From the NCBI GenBank assembly GCA_013398175.1, contig VZRZ01001925.1, forward strand, positions 1,369,118-1,433,117: 64,000 nucleotides of DNA, in the 5' to 3' direction. This stretch comes from Climacteris rufus (taxonomy: Eukaryota > Chordata > Aves > Passeriformes > Climacteridae). The notes under the pieces were generated by a model, which had not been told where the DNA came from, ran no database searches, and was given only the letters and a program-made list of their open reading frames with translations. Each line of letters opens with the position of its first letter. The stretch's first letter is position 1. The position numbers and the translations under genes were made by a program. Below, piece by piece: positions 22,425-33,850 of the stretch.

Positions 22425-25400
22425 CACAGTCAGAAATAAAAGCTTCAAATTCCATGCTGCAGTCCCAGTGTTCCCAGTCTAACAGTTCACAGATTCCAGG
22501 AAGGATTTGCACCTCTGCACTGCCCCATCCTCTGCCTCAGGGTGCTCTTGCAGTCCTCACCCTCCACCAGCTGATCCAACTCACCTCTCCTGCCCAAAAC
22601 TAGATTTTTCCCTACTCCTTTAAAGAGCTGAACTGGCTCCTGGGAGCATTCCCTCTTATAACATTTAACACTCTTATAACAGACAGGAAAAAGTGCAGGT
22701 GCCTCCAGTTGTCCAGCTCCCAGACCTGCTCAATAGCTAAGGCCCCAAGAGAAAAAAAAAGGCAAAAAAAAAATCACTGATTGCCCATCAAAACTTTGAA
22801 ACCAGACTTCTTCAACAAAGCTTCACCCTATAGATAGGACAGGCCTATGCAAGAGCAACAGCCCGGGCTGTTAACAAGACTGAAACAATGAGGAATTTTC
22901 TGAAAATCTGCTGTGAGAGCTCAGATGACTAAAAACTAATCACTGCATTTCACTTTGCCATGGGAGTCACATTAATTATCACAAAATCAGAAAGGGCTTC
23001 ATCCACCTCTCCTCTGAGTCGCCAGGAAAAAAAATTAAAACTTATTAGCTTCTATATTCTTCACTAGCTCTGTTCAAAATCTCATAACAGCCAGAAATCC
23101 AGATCGAAAAATATGACACTTTCCAATTTCCCTTGATTTAATTTCCTCAAGCTGACTAATTTAATTGCAATATTTGCCTGGTACCTTGAGTTCTGCTTTC
23201 TCACTCTCTTCCTGTTGCTGAAACCTGCACCCTTGTCCTGCTCCCTGAGCTTAAATCTACACAGATGTTTCCAAATTTGTATTTGTTAGAGATTAATTAC
23301 TGTCATTCCCCGTTGGATGATTCCACAGGGATCAGACACGCCGTTTGCCATCAGAGATGTAACACACACACACATATCACGTGGTTATCTAAGAGAGGCT
23401 GTGCAATTAGGTGTCTCAAAAAGGATAAATTGTTTAAAGTGAGAAAGATTAAAAGTGAGATCTGGAATTTTTTTTACCTTTTTTTTTAAGCTTTCATGTG
23501 ATATGAGCCTGGAAGATCGAGTTGGGAAGGAAAGCTACTGGAGCAAAATTAGAATTCAGCTTTGACACCAAGAACTCAAACAACATCAAGGTGAGGTGAT
23601 GCTTTGAATGTCCACAGATTAAAAGGCTTTTAATGGATTTCAGACTTTATCTTTCCCCTTTTTTATACTTTTGAGTTTAGAAATAATTTTTTAAAATAGT
23701 GGAGCAGTGAAACTAACTCAAAATGAGGTCAAAATAGGTGAGAGGGGTATGTTTTATTCTTTGTGGGTATCCATTCCTCTCTCACTGCTGTGAGTGAGCT
23801 CCTTTCACCAAACCAAAGGCCTTGGGATGGGATGTGCCCTGGGAATCTCAGCAGCACATCACCCCATGCCCTGCTGCAGCCTTGCACCCCTCCACCTCCC
23901 AGCACAGGCAACCCCAGCAAAGCCTTTTCCTTCCCTGAGCTTTATTTATAGTAAGTTTTCTGGGATGAACGTTGTAGATCTGAGTAACTTTCAAGCTGGA
24001 GGTGAGTCCTCCTGTGTGCCAGGCTCTCTAAATGTGTGTGCATTTGATATTTTGGGGCTTTACAGTAGACTTTCAAAGGTAAGAGTTAGGGATCTTAAAT
24101 ATCTTTGGAGATTTATAGCCAAAAAAAACCCCTTTAGATACAGAATGTTCTCCTGACAATGAGAAGTCACCAAAGATCCTGCAGTAATTTTCTCAAGGCC
24201 AAAAGGATTTAATGTCTTCACATGCAGGAATGACAATTCAGAAAGGTATAAAGTGCAAATCTGCCTCCCAGCATTTCAGGATCCCCCAGCTACATCTCAA
24301 ACGTGCCCAGGCACCATTTGTTCAGCAAACTGCAGCTGTGCCCTGCAGTGTTCACTGCAGGTTCTGATGTGCCCTGAGCCCTGGTGCTGCTGCAGGGCAT
24401 TCAGAGCTTCTCCTCTGCCCTGTCAGGAGGAGACTCTTCCTTTGCTGTGCAATAAAAGCTGCAAATTCTAACAGTGATGCAGCTGAGCCCCCCTGCCCTC
24501 TGATCCTGCATCTGTCCCTAAGTGCAGGCCACCACCACCCCTCCCTTGCCAAACCCCCAGCCCCATCCCAAAGCACAGTGCACTGGGGGCTTGGCATTTC
24601 CTTGGGGGCAGATTTGAGACAGAACCTGGGCTGAAGGACCACACGACCAGGAGATCTCCCTCGTGTCTGAGGGGACATCTCTCCAGAGTGCCCTGTGTGC
24701 TGCCACAAGAAAAGCATTGTCCTGTGCTCCCTGTTGAGCACGAGGAAGCCCCACTCGGAGAAAACCTCGTGGCACCAAGTTCAGCAGCATTAATAAGAGG
24801 GGCCTGTCAGCAAAGGTGAGAGCAGAGAGCAGGAGAGGAAATGTTTTAAGGTGCTGACTGGAAAATGAACGGAAAATTCTGTGTTATTTGCCCAGTCCTG
24901 AACAGGACATCCTTGTGCCAAGGAAATTAGGATTCTGTCATTATTCTAATTGGCTTTTGAGTATGAGCAAGTTGGAAATTACATGTAATTATATTCATTA
25001 TTATTTTGCTTACAGAGCCAGCCAGTCTGCCAGCTTAGACTGGGCCCTGCAGAGACCTACCAGTGCTAGTGCTTAGACCCAAATCTTCCAAATCCTGCAT
25101 AACCTGAGCAGGGGGCATGTCTGGCAGCTTATGCTGGCTTTAGCAGAGGCTCCAGAGGCTCAGGCACACACTCCTCACTGTGCCTCTGCTCTCCTGCAAG
25201 CCCCCAGCAGCTCCCTACGTGCCCAGGCTTAGGAGCTGGAGTTTGGCACTGGTTGTAACTCCACAGCAGCACAGTCGGGCTCCACACCGAGGGTGGCTGG
25301 CTGAGCTCTCAGTGACAGCCACAGGGTCAGTGCAGCTCTGCCTCTGCCCTGATGATTTTTCAAACTGAACATTCCCCGGGATTGGATTCAGGCTGGGTGA

Positions 25401-26037
25401 AAGTGAAGGGATTTTGACTTCCCTGCAGAAATAAGCCTTTTCTGCCCAGCTGCAGCTCTTTCACCCTTGGTGGACACTTGGCAAAGGACTGGCCACAGTC
25501 TTGATGTTTTCTTTGCCCTGAATAAATGCAAAATGTTTATTATTTTCCTTTGTTAAATTATTAAATATCTCTCCAAAGAGAAGAAAAAGAATCTCATAGA
25601 CTGTTGTTCATCTTCAGTTTTGGCTTCTGATTTCTCCTCCCTCTGCCTTTTCAGTATTTTGAATTAAAATGTTATTTCAAACTAAAAATATCAAAACCTG
25701 TCATTTGAATCCCATCAATTTCCACAATGCTGCCTTTTCCCCACTGAAAACTTAAACTGTCAAATCAATACCAATTCTGCATGCTGCACCTGCAAAAGCA
25801 CAATATCTTCAAATAACCATTTTCCAGGCTGAATCTTTGGGAAAGAAACACCCAAATGAGGTCCAGAAAGAGGGGGCCAGGCTGGGGCAGGGACAGTCTG
25901 GGGTCCAGTGGGTTTCTGCAAAACACAAGAACTGAAAATGATGTAAAGAATTAGTCTGTGATACTTCTCTTTTTAGTCAGACTTGTAGGAACACACTGAT
26001 ATGGTACTAATTAGTTACAGGATTATCATCCTTAGTC
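22425..26037. other. Unique non-coding DNA, no gene recognised
   Basis: AT-rich stretches (about 22900-23500 and 25500-25830) alternate with a GC-richer one near 24250-24800. There is a short AC run (23362-23374) next to a CACGTG E-box (23378-23383). A very good donor-like GGAG|GTGAGT at 24002 follows a 50-base acceptor-bounded segment, but without coding support. No transposon is recognised. Confidence 0.55.
23362..23374. repeat. Short (AC)n microsatellite
   Basis: About six and a half AC units, followed by a CACGTG E-box at 23378-23383. Confidence 0.85.
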
Positions 26038-26141
26038 AGGGAATGGTTTGGGTTGGAAGGAACCTTAAAGCCCATTAGTTCCAAGCCCCTGCCATGGGCA
26101 GGGACACCTCCCACCAGACCAGGTTGCTCAGAGCACCAGAA
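26038..26141 (-). mobile_element. CR1 LINE fragment, 3' end
   Basis: The plus strand reads GGGAATGGTTTGGGTTGGAAGGAACC, 'TTAAAGCCCATTAGTTCC', 'CCCTGCCATGGGCAGGGACACCTCC' and 'CACCAGACCAGGTTGCTCAGAGC'. This is the terminal CR1 block in minus orientation, 5'-truncated after about 100 bp and lacking the very last ATTCTATGA repeats. Confidence 0.92.
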
Positions 26142-27739
26142 AAGCTCCTCCATAAGGAGAGGACCCTTCCTGCACCAAGACTGAACGATCCACATGAAGA
26201 GACATTTTCCATCATGATCCAAAGTTTAGCACCCATATAGGGCTCACTTGTGCAGCTCACAGTGGGAACAGCAACTTTGTGTTTGATTGGGTTTTGTTTC
26301 CAAATGTTCTTCAGTTAAAACAATTCCATTTCTTTGAAATTGAAGTTATTTTAAAAATGTTCCTTTTGGCAGTCATCAGTAAGAAATTATGAAATGGCAT
26401 TATCTTCTCTCAAATTTTCCAGTAAGAATTTAATTTCAGAATTGAGAAATTTTGGTTTCAATTCTGCTGTTTGTCTTTGGTGGGGCTTTTTTTTTCACTT
26501 TATGACAAATCTATTGTAACTCATAACATGTTACTGTGACTGACAAGTTCCACCATGATGGAATGTGTGAATCAAAACACTCCTGACTTTTTATTTTAAA
26601 AATATCAGGGACAACAGATACCAAATACTTGTTCTCTAGAACAAAACATCTCCTGTTTGTTCCAATGAAGTGAGTTAAAGCAAGATGACACTTAGATCAA
26701 AGTGTTGCCTACTTGAAAACTGTCAAACCATTTCATTGTAAACTAGATGGGAAGTACTTTGAAACAGAGGAAAAAACCTGATGTTTCATTCAGTAAGCCA
26801 AATCCCAGCCATCCTTACTGCAGGGAAGAAAAACATCAGTGTGATTTGCTTAGCAGGTTGTCATAGTACACCATTATCAGTTAGATCTGTTCTTCACTAT
26901 TAACACAGTGTCACAAAGTGATGGTTAAACAAGGCAAAGATAAAAGTAAATTTAAAGTGGCATCATTCCAAAGTGAAAAATCTTCTGGTCTGTTTGAAAG
27001 GCAAGGAAAGTTAAAGTATTTGGGAGCAACAGTAAGTACATTTGCTGCCCTGGCCCTGTTCCCCAGGCTTTGGGGATGGAGGGATAACCCAGGATACCCA
27101 TCCCAGCTGCTGGAGCCTGTCAGGACACAGCAGAGGTGTTGAAGCACGTCAGAGAATTTCTACCAACTTCAGCATAAAATCTTCTCACTACCTGACCTGC
27201 CTGACTCTGAATTTTAAAAAAAATAATGTACTAAATAAACAATGGAAAATCATTTAGTGATGCTGGACCACAGACAGGCCAGTTGTAGAAACTGATTCAA
27301 AAGGCTAAGGACTGTGTAAATCAGTAGAAAATACACCTGGGAAATAAAATAGATTAAGTTCCATATTGCTGTAGAGCTTTTAAGGAACCTAAATAATAAC
27401 ACCAAAACCCCAAAAGTTAAGTCAAATTAGTAATAATTTTATGACCAGGAGAAGAGCTCCTCCATCATTTGGCAGAGCTGTTACCAGCTGTCACTGCAGA
27501 GGGTAATGCTTCCCAATAAAAATGATGGATTCGTTTGTAGAGATATTGCAATGGTTACTTGTTACAAAAAGGTAAGAATTCAGACTACAAAGGGACAGCA
27601 ATAGTCCAGAAGATATTTATATAAATTACATGTTTTCAAATCAGCTGGGTCTGCTGAGATTCACTGCCAGGTACCTGGAAGTGGTGGAAGCAATCTGAGG
27701 GCTGTTAGCACTTATCTCTGAAAACTCGGGGACTGTGAC
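26142..27739. other. AT-rich unique non-coding DNA
   Basis: Strongly AT-rich with no recognisable exon or repeat. Open frames are short and unlike proteins. Confidence 0.55.
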
Positions 27740-28050
27740 AAGTCCCAGAAGAGCAGAGAACAGCAAACATAGCTGGGAATTACAGGCCAGTCAGCTTAAC
27801 TTCCATTCCCAGAAAAAAATATTGCAACAAATCATCAAACAAACACTTCTAAGCACCGAAAAGATAACAAGGCAGTGACGGGCAGCCAACACGTATTTGT
27901 CAAGAACAAATATCAAGCCAATTTCATATTTTTCTGTGACAGAGCAGCAGGACTCAGGGAGAGGGAGAGGCTGGTGTATACAATGACCACAGCAAGGCCT
28001 TTGGCATCATTTTACATGGCATTGCTTTAAGCAAGCCACTGAACTGTGAT
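27740..28050 (+). pseudogene. Relic of a CR1-like LINE reverse transcriptase
   Basis: Although frameshifted and interrupted by stops, the plus strand still encodes landmarks of non-LTR retrotransposon reverse transcriptase. NYRPVSLTSIP is readable at 27778-27810, followed by a stretch resembling the 'ISxxQHGFVKNKS' region (the bases 'CAGCCAACACGTATTTGTCAAGAACAAATATCAAGCCAATTT'). Then comes VYNDHSKAFG near 27973, the degenerate counterpart of the catalytic-site motif (Y)LDFSKAFD; the Asp before S-K-A-F survives, the one after is Gly. This is the only protein-level similarity I can name in the window. The element is long dead and is older than the CR1 tails. How far it extends beyond about 28050 is unclear. 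Confidence 0.75.
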
Positions 28051-28801
28051 TAGGTGACATTGTCCCTAATGCACGAGGTGGAAAACAGGCTCAGAAAGCA
28101 GCTCTCACTGGTGCATGGGCACACTGCAGGAACAAATCTGTGTAGGATGGGTGAGGACTTGTCCTGGGCCCTGTGACCACCTTCTGACCTGGGCAAAACA
28201 GTGTGTTTGGAGGTAACATCAGCTGGGGAAGAGCTGGCAGCAAACAGGAGCAATGATCACCTGCAGCAGCCTTGGCAAATGGGGGAAATGCTGTGGACAA
28301 TGAGGAACTGCACATTTACAACTGGGTAGAAAAGGCCCAGCTTGTGGCCATCAGGCAGGGACCATCCTGAGTGAAAGCAGGGCCACCAGTGAGGAACAGA
28401 GGGTGAGCTGAGCCCCTGGGCAGTGCCAAGGCTTTTGGGCACCTGCAGCCTGCCCACAGAATCCAGCCATCTGGGAAAGGTGAGGATGCCTTGGGAAAAA
28501 ATACAGGGAAAATTTAAGGAAGGACAAAGGAGCTGGGATTCGGTTTAAGGAAGAGTTGTAGAGGTAAATTAGGATAAACTCTCATGTTGGAGCACTGCAG
28601 CCTCAGAAAGGGAGATAGACATCCTTCAGACCTGCTACAGGTAAAGTGAGGATGAAGGTGTTTGAATTGCAGCGGTGCACACTGAGGGCCAGAGCCAAAA
28701 GAAACTGTTGGATTTGAGGGGTAGAAAAGCACCAGAACTGACTGTCCAGAAAGCCCAACAAACGACCATCACCGAGGTTTTGAGGAAAAGTCAGGCAAAC
28801 A
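28051..28801. other. Unassigned DNA between two LINE fragments
   Basis: This could be further decayed LINE sequence joining the reverse-transcriptase relic to the CR1 tail at 28802, since both have the same orientation. I see no specific wording that proves it. No gene is recognised. Confidence 0.4.
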
Positions 28802-29102
28802 GGCATTGATCCCTTGTCTCTGGTGACCAGTGAAAGGACCCAGGGAAGGGCATGAAGCTGTACAAGGGGAGGTTCAGGCTGGGTATCAGGAAAAGGTTCT
28901 TCCCCCAGAGGGTGCTGAGCAGTGCCCAGGCTCCCCAGGGAATGGTCCCAGCCCCAGGGCTGCCAGAGCTCCAGGAACCTTTGGACAACACTCTCAGGGA
29001 TGCACAGGGTGGGAGTGCTGGCTGGATGTGCAGGACCAGGGGTTGGATTTTGATGATCCTTGTGGGTCCCTTCCATCTCAGGAAGTTCTGTGATTCCATG
29101 AA
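28802..29102 (+). mobile_element. CR1 LINE fragment, alternative subfamily, 3' end
   Basis: Reads in sense: GGCATTGATCCCTTGTCTCTGGTGACCAGTGAAAGG, 'GGGCATGAAGCTGTACAAGGGGAGGTTCAGGCTGG', 'ATCAGGAAAAGGTTCTTCCCCCAGAGGGTGC', 'CTTTGGACAACACTCTCAGGGATGCACAGG', and the tail 'GATCCTTGTGGGTCCCTTCCATCTCAGGAAGTTCTGTGATTCCATGA'. The 'GATCCTTGTGGGTCCCTTCCA' ending marks a different CR1 subfamily from the 'AAGGTCCCTTCCAACCCAAACC' copies elsewhere. 5'-truncated with an intact 3' end. Confidence 0.95.
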
Positions 29103-29562
29103 AACGCCCCACTCAGAGGGGAGGGTGGGCAGGCAAAGCAAACCTGAATTTGTCTCCCCTGCACCCAGCACTCCCTGTCCAGAAAGGTGTGCACCAAACA
29201 CTGCATGTCAGGAGGATGCTCTTTGTCTTTTTTTTCTCTTTATCAGTTTTTATTATTCTTCAAGGAAAAAACATCTTGTAGAGAAGCACCACACTCGTCA
29301 CTATTAGTGACCCTGTGAACAGGACAATTAATTCTCTGTGAAGTGCTCTGCTGTGTAGAGAGATTCATCCTGGTGTCTAACGAAGATGGTACTAAACAGA
29401 AAGTAAAATATGATTCCATAACAGCCACAACATCTGAGTCCATTTACAAAGAAAAACAGCACACTGATATTTTCCACCACCATCAACCTCCCCCCAAAAT
29501 CATCTTTGGGCCAATAACGAGGCATTTGTCATTTCATACACACTCAAAGCTGCCAATTTTCT

Positions 29563-29612
29563 CTTCTAAATTATCACCTAAATTATCCTTCTAAAATATC
29601 ACCTACAGCTTA
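29563..29612. repeat. Two-copy tandem repeat, 25-bp unit
   Basis: The 18 bases at 29563-29580 recur at 29588-29605 with a single mismatch (CTTCTAAATTATCACCTA versus CTTCTAAAATATCACCTA), giving a 25-bp period. The last seven bases of each unit differ. It directly abuts the left copy of the 21-bp direct repeat. Confidence 0.8.
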
Positions 29613-29613
29613 T

Positions 29614-29634
29614 GCCTTCAGAGGAATAGAAGGG
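29614..29634. repeat. 21-bp direct repeat, left copy
   Basis: Starts GCCTTCAGAGG and ends AATAGAAGGG. It recurs identically at 29954-29974, 340 bp away. It is not a transposon terminus I know. Confidence 0.85.
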
Positions 29635-29953
29635 CTACTGATACAGCATAGGAGCCAGGAGCACTCACACAGCTGGGTTGGACAGAGGGCCGGGGCAGGA
29701 ATCCCCCCTCCACAGAAAATTAGAAGGAGCAGAGAAAAGGAAGGAAACTGGGATCCTCCTGCTCCTCTGGACAGCAGCAGCATCCAGCCAGACCCAAACA
29801 CAAAGCTGTGCAGTTTCCTTGATGGCACAGCACTCAATCTCAGGATCAAAGACATAAACCCATCATCCACTTGTCTCAGGCTGGGAATGAATTCTCCCCA
29901 AGAGAAAATATTAATCAGCTGGCCAGGTACATAAAGTGTTGCACTCAGACACA

Positions 29954-29974
29954 GCCTTCAGAGGAATAGAAGGG
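29954..29974. repeat. 21-bp direct repeat, right copy
   Basis: Exact match to 29614-29634. Weaker similarity continues for a few bases on the 3' side (CTACTGATACAG versus ATATTGTGCAG). Confidence 0.85.
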
Positions 29975-31079
29975 ATATTGTGCAGGAACAGCACATCAAA
30001 CTAAAGTGAATTAATGTGGGGGTTTTTTCCACCACTCAATCTGTACGCTTTTACAAGCAAAGTGCAATTCTCAGCATGATGCATTTTCTCTGTATTCTGG
30101 GACTTCATTACGCACCTTCTCCTCACCCCAGACCCCACATCAACTCCATTTCCTTAAAATAAGTTTTTCCCTAAGCCAGGACTCATAGAGAGATGCTGGT
30201 AAAGAAGAGACAGTGCTACCTATTCATTTCACATCTCTTTTGTCCCAAAACAAAGACAGAACCACAGCAGTAAGGCACAGCCTGAAGCAAACACAAAGAG
30301 TAGATCTATTTATTTTGGCCCTATGAACAATATTTGGGCTTTCTCAAGCTTTAAACTTCTGCTGATATATCCTGGGGAGATGAATCCCCCAGGAAATGGG
30401 GATGCAGCCTTTATATTGCATTGCTCAAGCACCCCAAATTTCGGATCTGCATCAGCAGAACTCCCTTCACTCATGACCTTGGGAGAGATATCGCCCTGAA
30501 AACAAAATTTTAGCTGAGTAATTGCTAATGCAGAGCAAGATCTTGGGGTGGCTCCAGACTTCCACCCTCAGAGTAGGGTATCTGCCCCAAGGTCTGATAG
30601 TAGGTCTGAAGTTTTGGCCCATATCTCTACTTTCTCCTATTCATTTTATACTTCTCTTCCCAACCTTTCCGTGCCCTCAGAGCTCCCCCCAGCTTTGCAC
30701 TCACTGAGTCACTGATTCCAGGTGCCTGCAGGTTGATTTTCTCTTCCCATGCTAAATCCCCTCTGGTTTGTGCTCTCAGCCACCCTGGCAGGACCCCCAA
30801 ACCCCTGCCCTGACCTTCCTGCTGGGATGCCCAGGCTCCCACAGCAGAGATAAGGCTGCAGTCTGGCTCTGGGTGTGCAAACTGGGTGTAAAATGCTACC
30901 TGGAGGGCGAGGCAGGGGGGAATCCCGGTTGGCACAGGGGGAAATGGCTCTGTACTGAGCCAGACAGAGCAGAGCCCAGCCCAGAGGAGGGGATTACTCC
31001 CCTGCTGGGGTGTATCTCCACTTCCCCACAGCTCACCAAGCTCCTCTTAGAATGACTGCCTAGAGCTTATGCTGGGAAG

Positions 31080-31400
31080 AATTTAGATTCCTGTTGGCTG
31101 CATTGCATATTAATAATTTAAATATATAGGACAATATATCAGATATATTTGAAAATCTTGCCATACTCTTTATGGTATTTTAAAATTAATGGCCACTGGT
31201 TTAAATACAAGGACTCTGAAATAGAGTTAACACCTACAATGCTCCATCATTACATCCATTTTTAATTATCAAGAACACCAGGCAAAGTTTGCAATATATT
31301 TAGCAGAGTTTTATGTTTTGTCACAAGTACCTAAATTATTGATGTGCCACACATTTTATTAAGCATAGCATTTCATGAGAACAATAATTTAGGGAAATAA
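31080..31400. promoter_or_regulatory. Candidate conserved non-coding element
   Basis: Very AT-rich and free of repeats, with a TAATTA homeodomain core at 31263-31268 and AATTATTGATG near 31333. Texture only; conservation not tested. Confidence 0.2.
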
Positions 31401-33036
31401 TTCTACTAGAGTTAAGTTGTTAAGGCAGAGGGAGGAGCCTCCATAAGAAATTCCTGAAGAGGGAGGGAGTGGGGTGAGAAGAAGATCAGTTTTGCAATTC
31501 TCTTGGTGTTTTGGAGGGTGAGGACCAAAAGATCCCAGCTCCCTTTCTGTGGGAAGGAGAGGAGACGGGAGGGCAAACATCATCCTGCTTTTTTAGCTTG
31601 GTATTGAAGAGATGTCTCCAAAAGGGCTGAAGGTGCTTCCTCTAATTAAGGGAGGGATTTTCTTCCTGGAAGAGCTTTCTGTGGCTGCACTGGAGCATGT
31701 GGAGCTCCACACCCAGGGAACATTACAAAGTCTGACACATCCCCTCTCCCTCTGAACACCTTTGGCCTCCCATCCTTCCAGCAGGACCCATCAGTGTCAC
31801 ACCAAATTTAGACAGGGGAAGCCTCAGATAATGCAAAGAGCCAAAAGGATCAATGAGGGCATCCCCAAAAGAACCACACAAATTGTTGGGCCAGCTCTCA
31901 GCTCCTTCTTCCCTCCAGTTCTGTACCTACATTGAAACTTCTGGCCAGACACAGCCTGAAGTTCACAGACCGAGAAAGGACAGAAGGAAGGAGAGGAACT
32001 GAAGCCAGGTAGAGGCTCAAACCCAGCTGGACAGTCCTGTCTCAGTGACTCAGGGTCACTTTGGCACAATACCCTTGACAAAAGCCACAAGAGGCACCAA
32101 GGCCACTCTTCCACACTGGCTTTTCCCTGGTGTTATCTTTTATTACTGAATAGACTGGCTCTGCTGGGCACAGTTATTTTTCCTCCACAACTAAAGTTTG
32201 AACAAGCTGCCCTGGGGAGTCATTTTGGAAGTAGCTGCAATGTTTATGATCAGTGTGGGCAGGCTTTTACTCCTTTAACAGCCATCTATCACTCCCTATT
32301 TGATTAGTTGCTACTTCTCACTGTTTGTCCTCAGAAGGGCTGGAAACTTTTCTTTTCTGTCCTGGAATGGGAGAAAAGATGGCAGTTCCAGCTCTGGAAC
32401 CAGAGCAGCTCCATCCTGCACTGATGCACCAGGTCTGATGGAGATGGGTTTGTACCAATCCTGGAGCAGTCTTTTAATTCCCTCCCTAGCAGGGTTGGTT
32501 TGATTTACATAGAAGTATTTAAAATCAGCAAAAATCACCTGTCTCAATCCTATTTCTGATTGTACTTTTGAGTGACTCCTGAGCAGAAAGTTTTATTCTT
32601 ATTGGTGGGAAACCATTAAAACATGAACTGCACCTAAATTTAGCCTTTACTTTCAATTCACTGCCTCATCTGTATGCATTTAAGCAAACACAGATACCTG
32701 CATTCATTCACAGTCTGATTTTTCCAATTTTTTGCCATGTTAAACAATGTTAAGTGGTCCCTTTACTATTTACTGAATGATAGTTTATTTTTCCCTTGTC
32801 TCAAACTGTACTTGGGCAACTGGAACTGAATAAAAATGCACAAATCAGCATTTCAAACAGCTTTCTACCAATTAAAAGTTCTTCATGTGTGCTAGGCAGT
32901 AAAAATATTTTTATTTAAACATGCTTTGCATTTCAATCTGATTTACTCCACAGAAGAACTACATGTAGTCAATAAAATTGAACTGTTTGTTTCCAATAAC
33001 TGGGGCCAAAACCTTGGAGATGTTAGAGCTAATTGA

Positions 33037-33044
33037 ATGCAAAT
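33037..33044 (+). promoter_or_regulatory. Octamer motif ATGCAAAT
   Basis: A perfect POU-factor octamer in an AT-rich, repeat-free stretch with TAATTGAATG just upstream. A single octamer arises by chance about once per 65 kb per strand, so this is weak evidence. Confidence 0.3.
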
Positions 33045-33693
33045 CAGATGCAAGATGATAATACCTGGGGTTGCAAAAGGAAACCCACTTTCTTGAACTG
33101 CTTTTTGGTTTTGTTCTTACTAAATTTGAATTAATTAAGTTTTTGAGCTTTATTAATTGATGAAACTGCTTGAAAAAGGAATTATTCTTTTTGCAATTCC
33201 TGAAAACACCTGCTTTAGAGTGGAGGCAGCTCTTCAGCAAGGGCACTGCAGGTGTTTAGCCAGGTTGCATCCATCCTTTCAGTGTTTTGAAGCATCAGAA
33301 AACTTTGGCAGTAAATGTCTTGCTTTCATTTATTTCACTTATTAGTGAAATAAAGTGTTTCAAATACAGTAAATTAAGATCTTAATATAGATGGTCAGAC
33401 TTTCACACAATTTCAGAGTTTAAAAAATCTGATTACTTCCAAGACATCCATTTTTATCTGCCACATCTCCTATGAAGACTTCTTTGCAGGCAGAACATAA
33501 ACCAGCTCCCAGGAAAAGAAAATTAACACCCACAGCTGGACATAGGGAATGTTCATCCACCACATCTGCCACACCTGAGTCAAGAGAAAGCACAGAGGTG
33601 CAAAAGCTCCTGAAACTTTAACATGAGACCTAAAGATTCAGCATTGCCCTGATCTCCTCACACCTTATTGCTTCTGCACCCTACATGATGAGA

Positions 33694-33850
33694 GGATTGT
33701 GGCTGCCCCATCCCTGCAAGTGTCCAAGGCTACAATGGACAGGGTTTGGAGCAACCTGGGATAGTGGAAGCTGTCCCTGCCCATAGCAGGGGGTGGAGTG
33801 AGATGATTTTTAAGATCCTTTCCAACCCAAACACTCTGTGATTCCACAGA
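33694..33850 (+). mobile_element. CR1 LINE fragment, 3' end
   Basis: In sense: GATTGTGGCTGCCCCATCCCTGCAAGTGTCCAAGG, 'CAGGGTTTGGAGCAACCTGGGATAGTGG', 'CTGTCCCTGCCCATAGCAGGGGG', and the tail 'TTTCCAACCCAAACACTCTGTGATTCCACAGA'. 5'-truncated CR1 with its 3' end present. Sequence after TCCAAGG is diverged (CTACAATGGACAGG). Confidence 0.93.

Larger units (their letters stand above)
29103..33693. other. Unique non-coding DNA with short local duplications
   Basis: No gene or transposon is recognised. A 25-bp tandem pair (29563-29612) and a spaced 21-bp direct repeat (29614 and 29954) lie here. AT-rich CNE-like blocks are at about 31080-31400 and 32560-33400. The latter carries a perfect octamer ATGCAAAT at 33037-33044. 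Confidence 0.55.

Noticed and set aside
23952..24001. 50-base segment between acceptor-like TTTATAG and donor-like GGAG|GTGAGT
   Set aside because: Good splice words but too short to judge coding potential, and no partner exons; likely chance.
28603..29112. 169-codon minus-strand open frame
   Set aside because: Much of it is antisense to a CR1 3' tail, which is non-coding.
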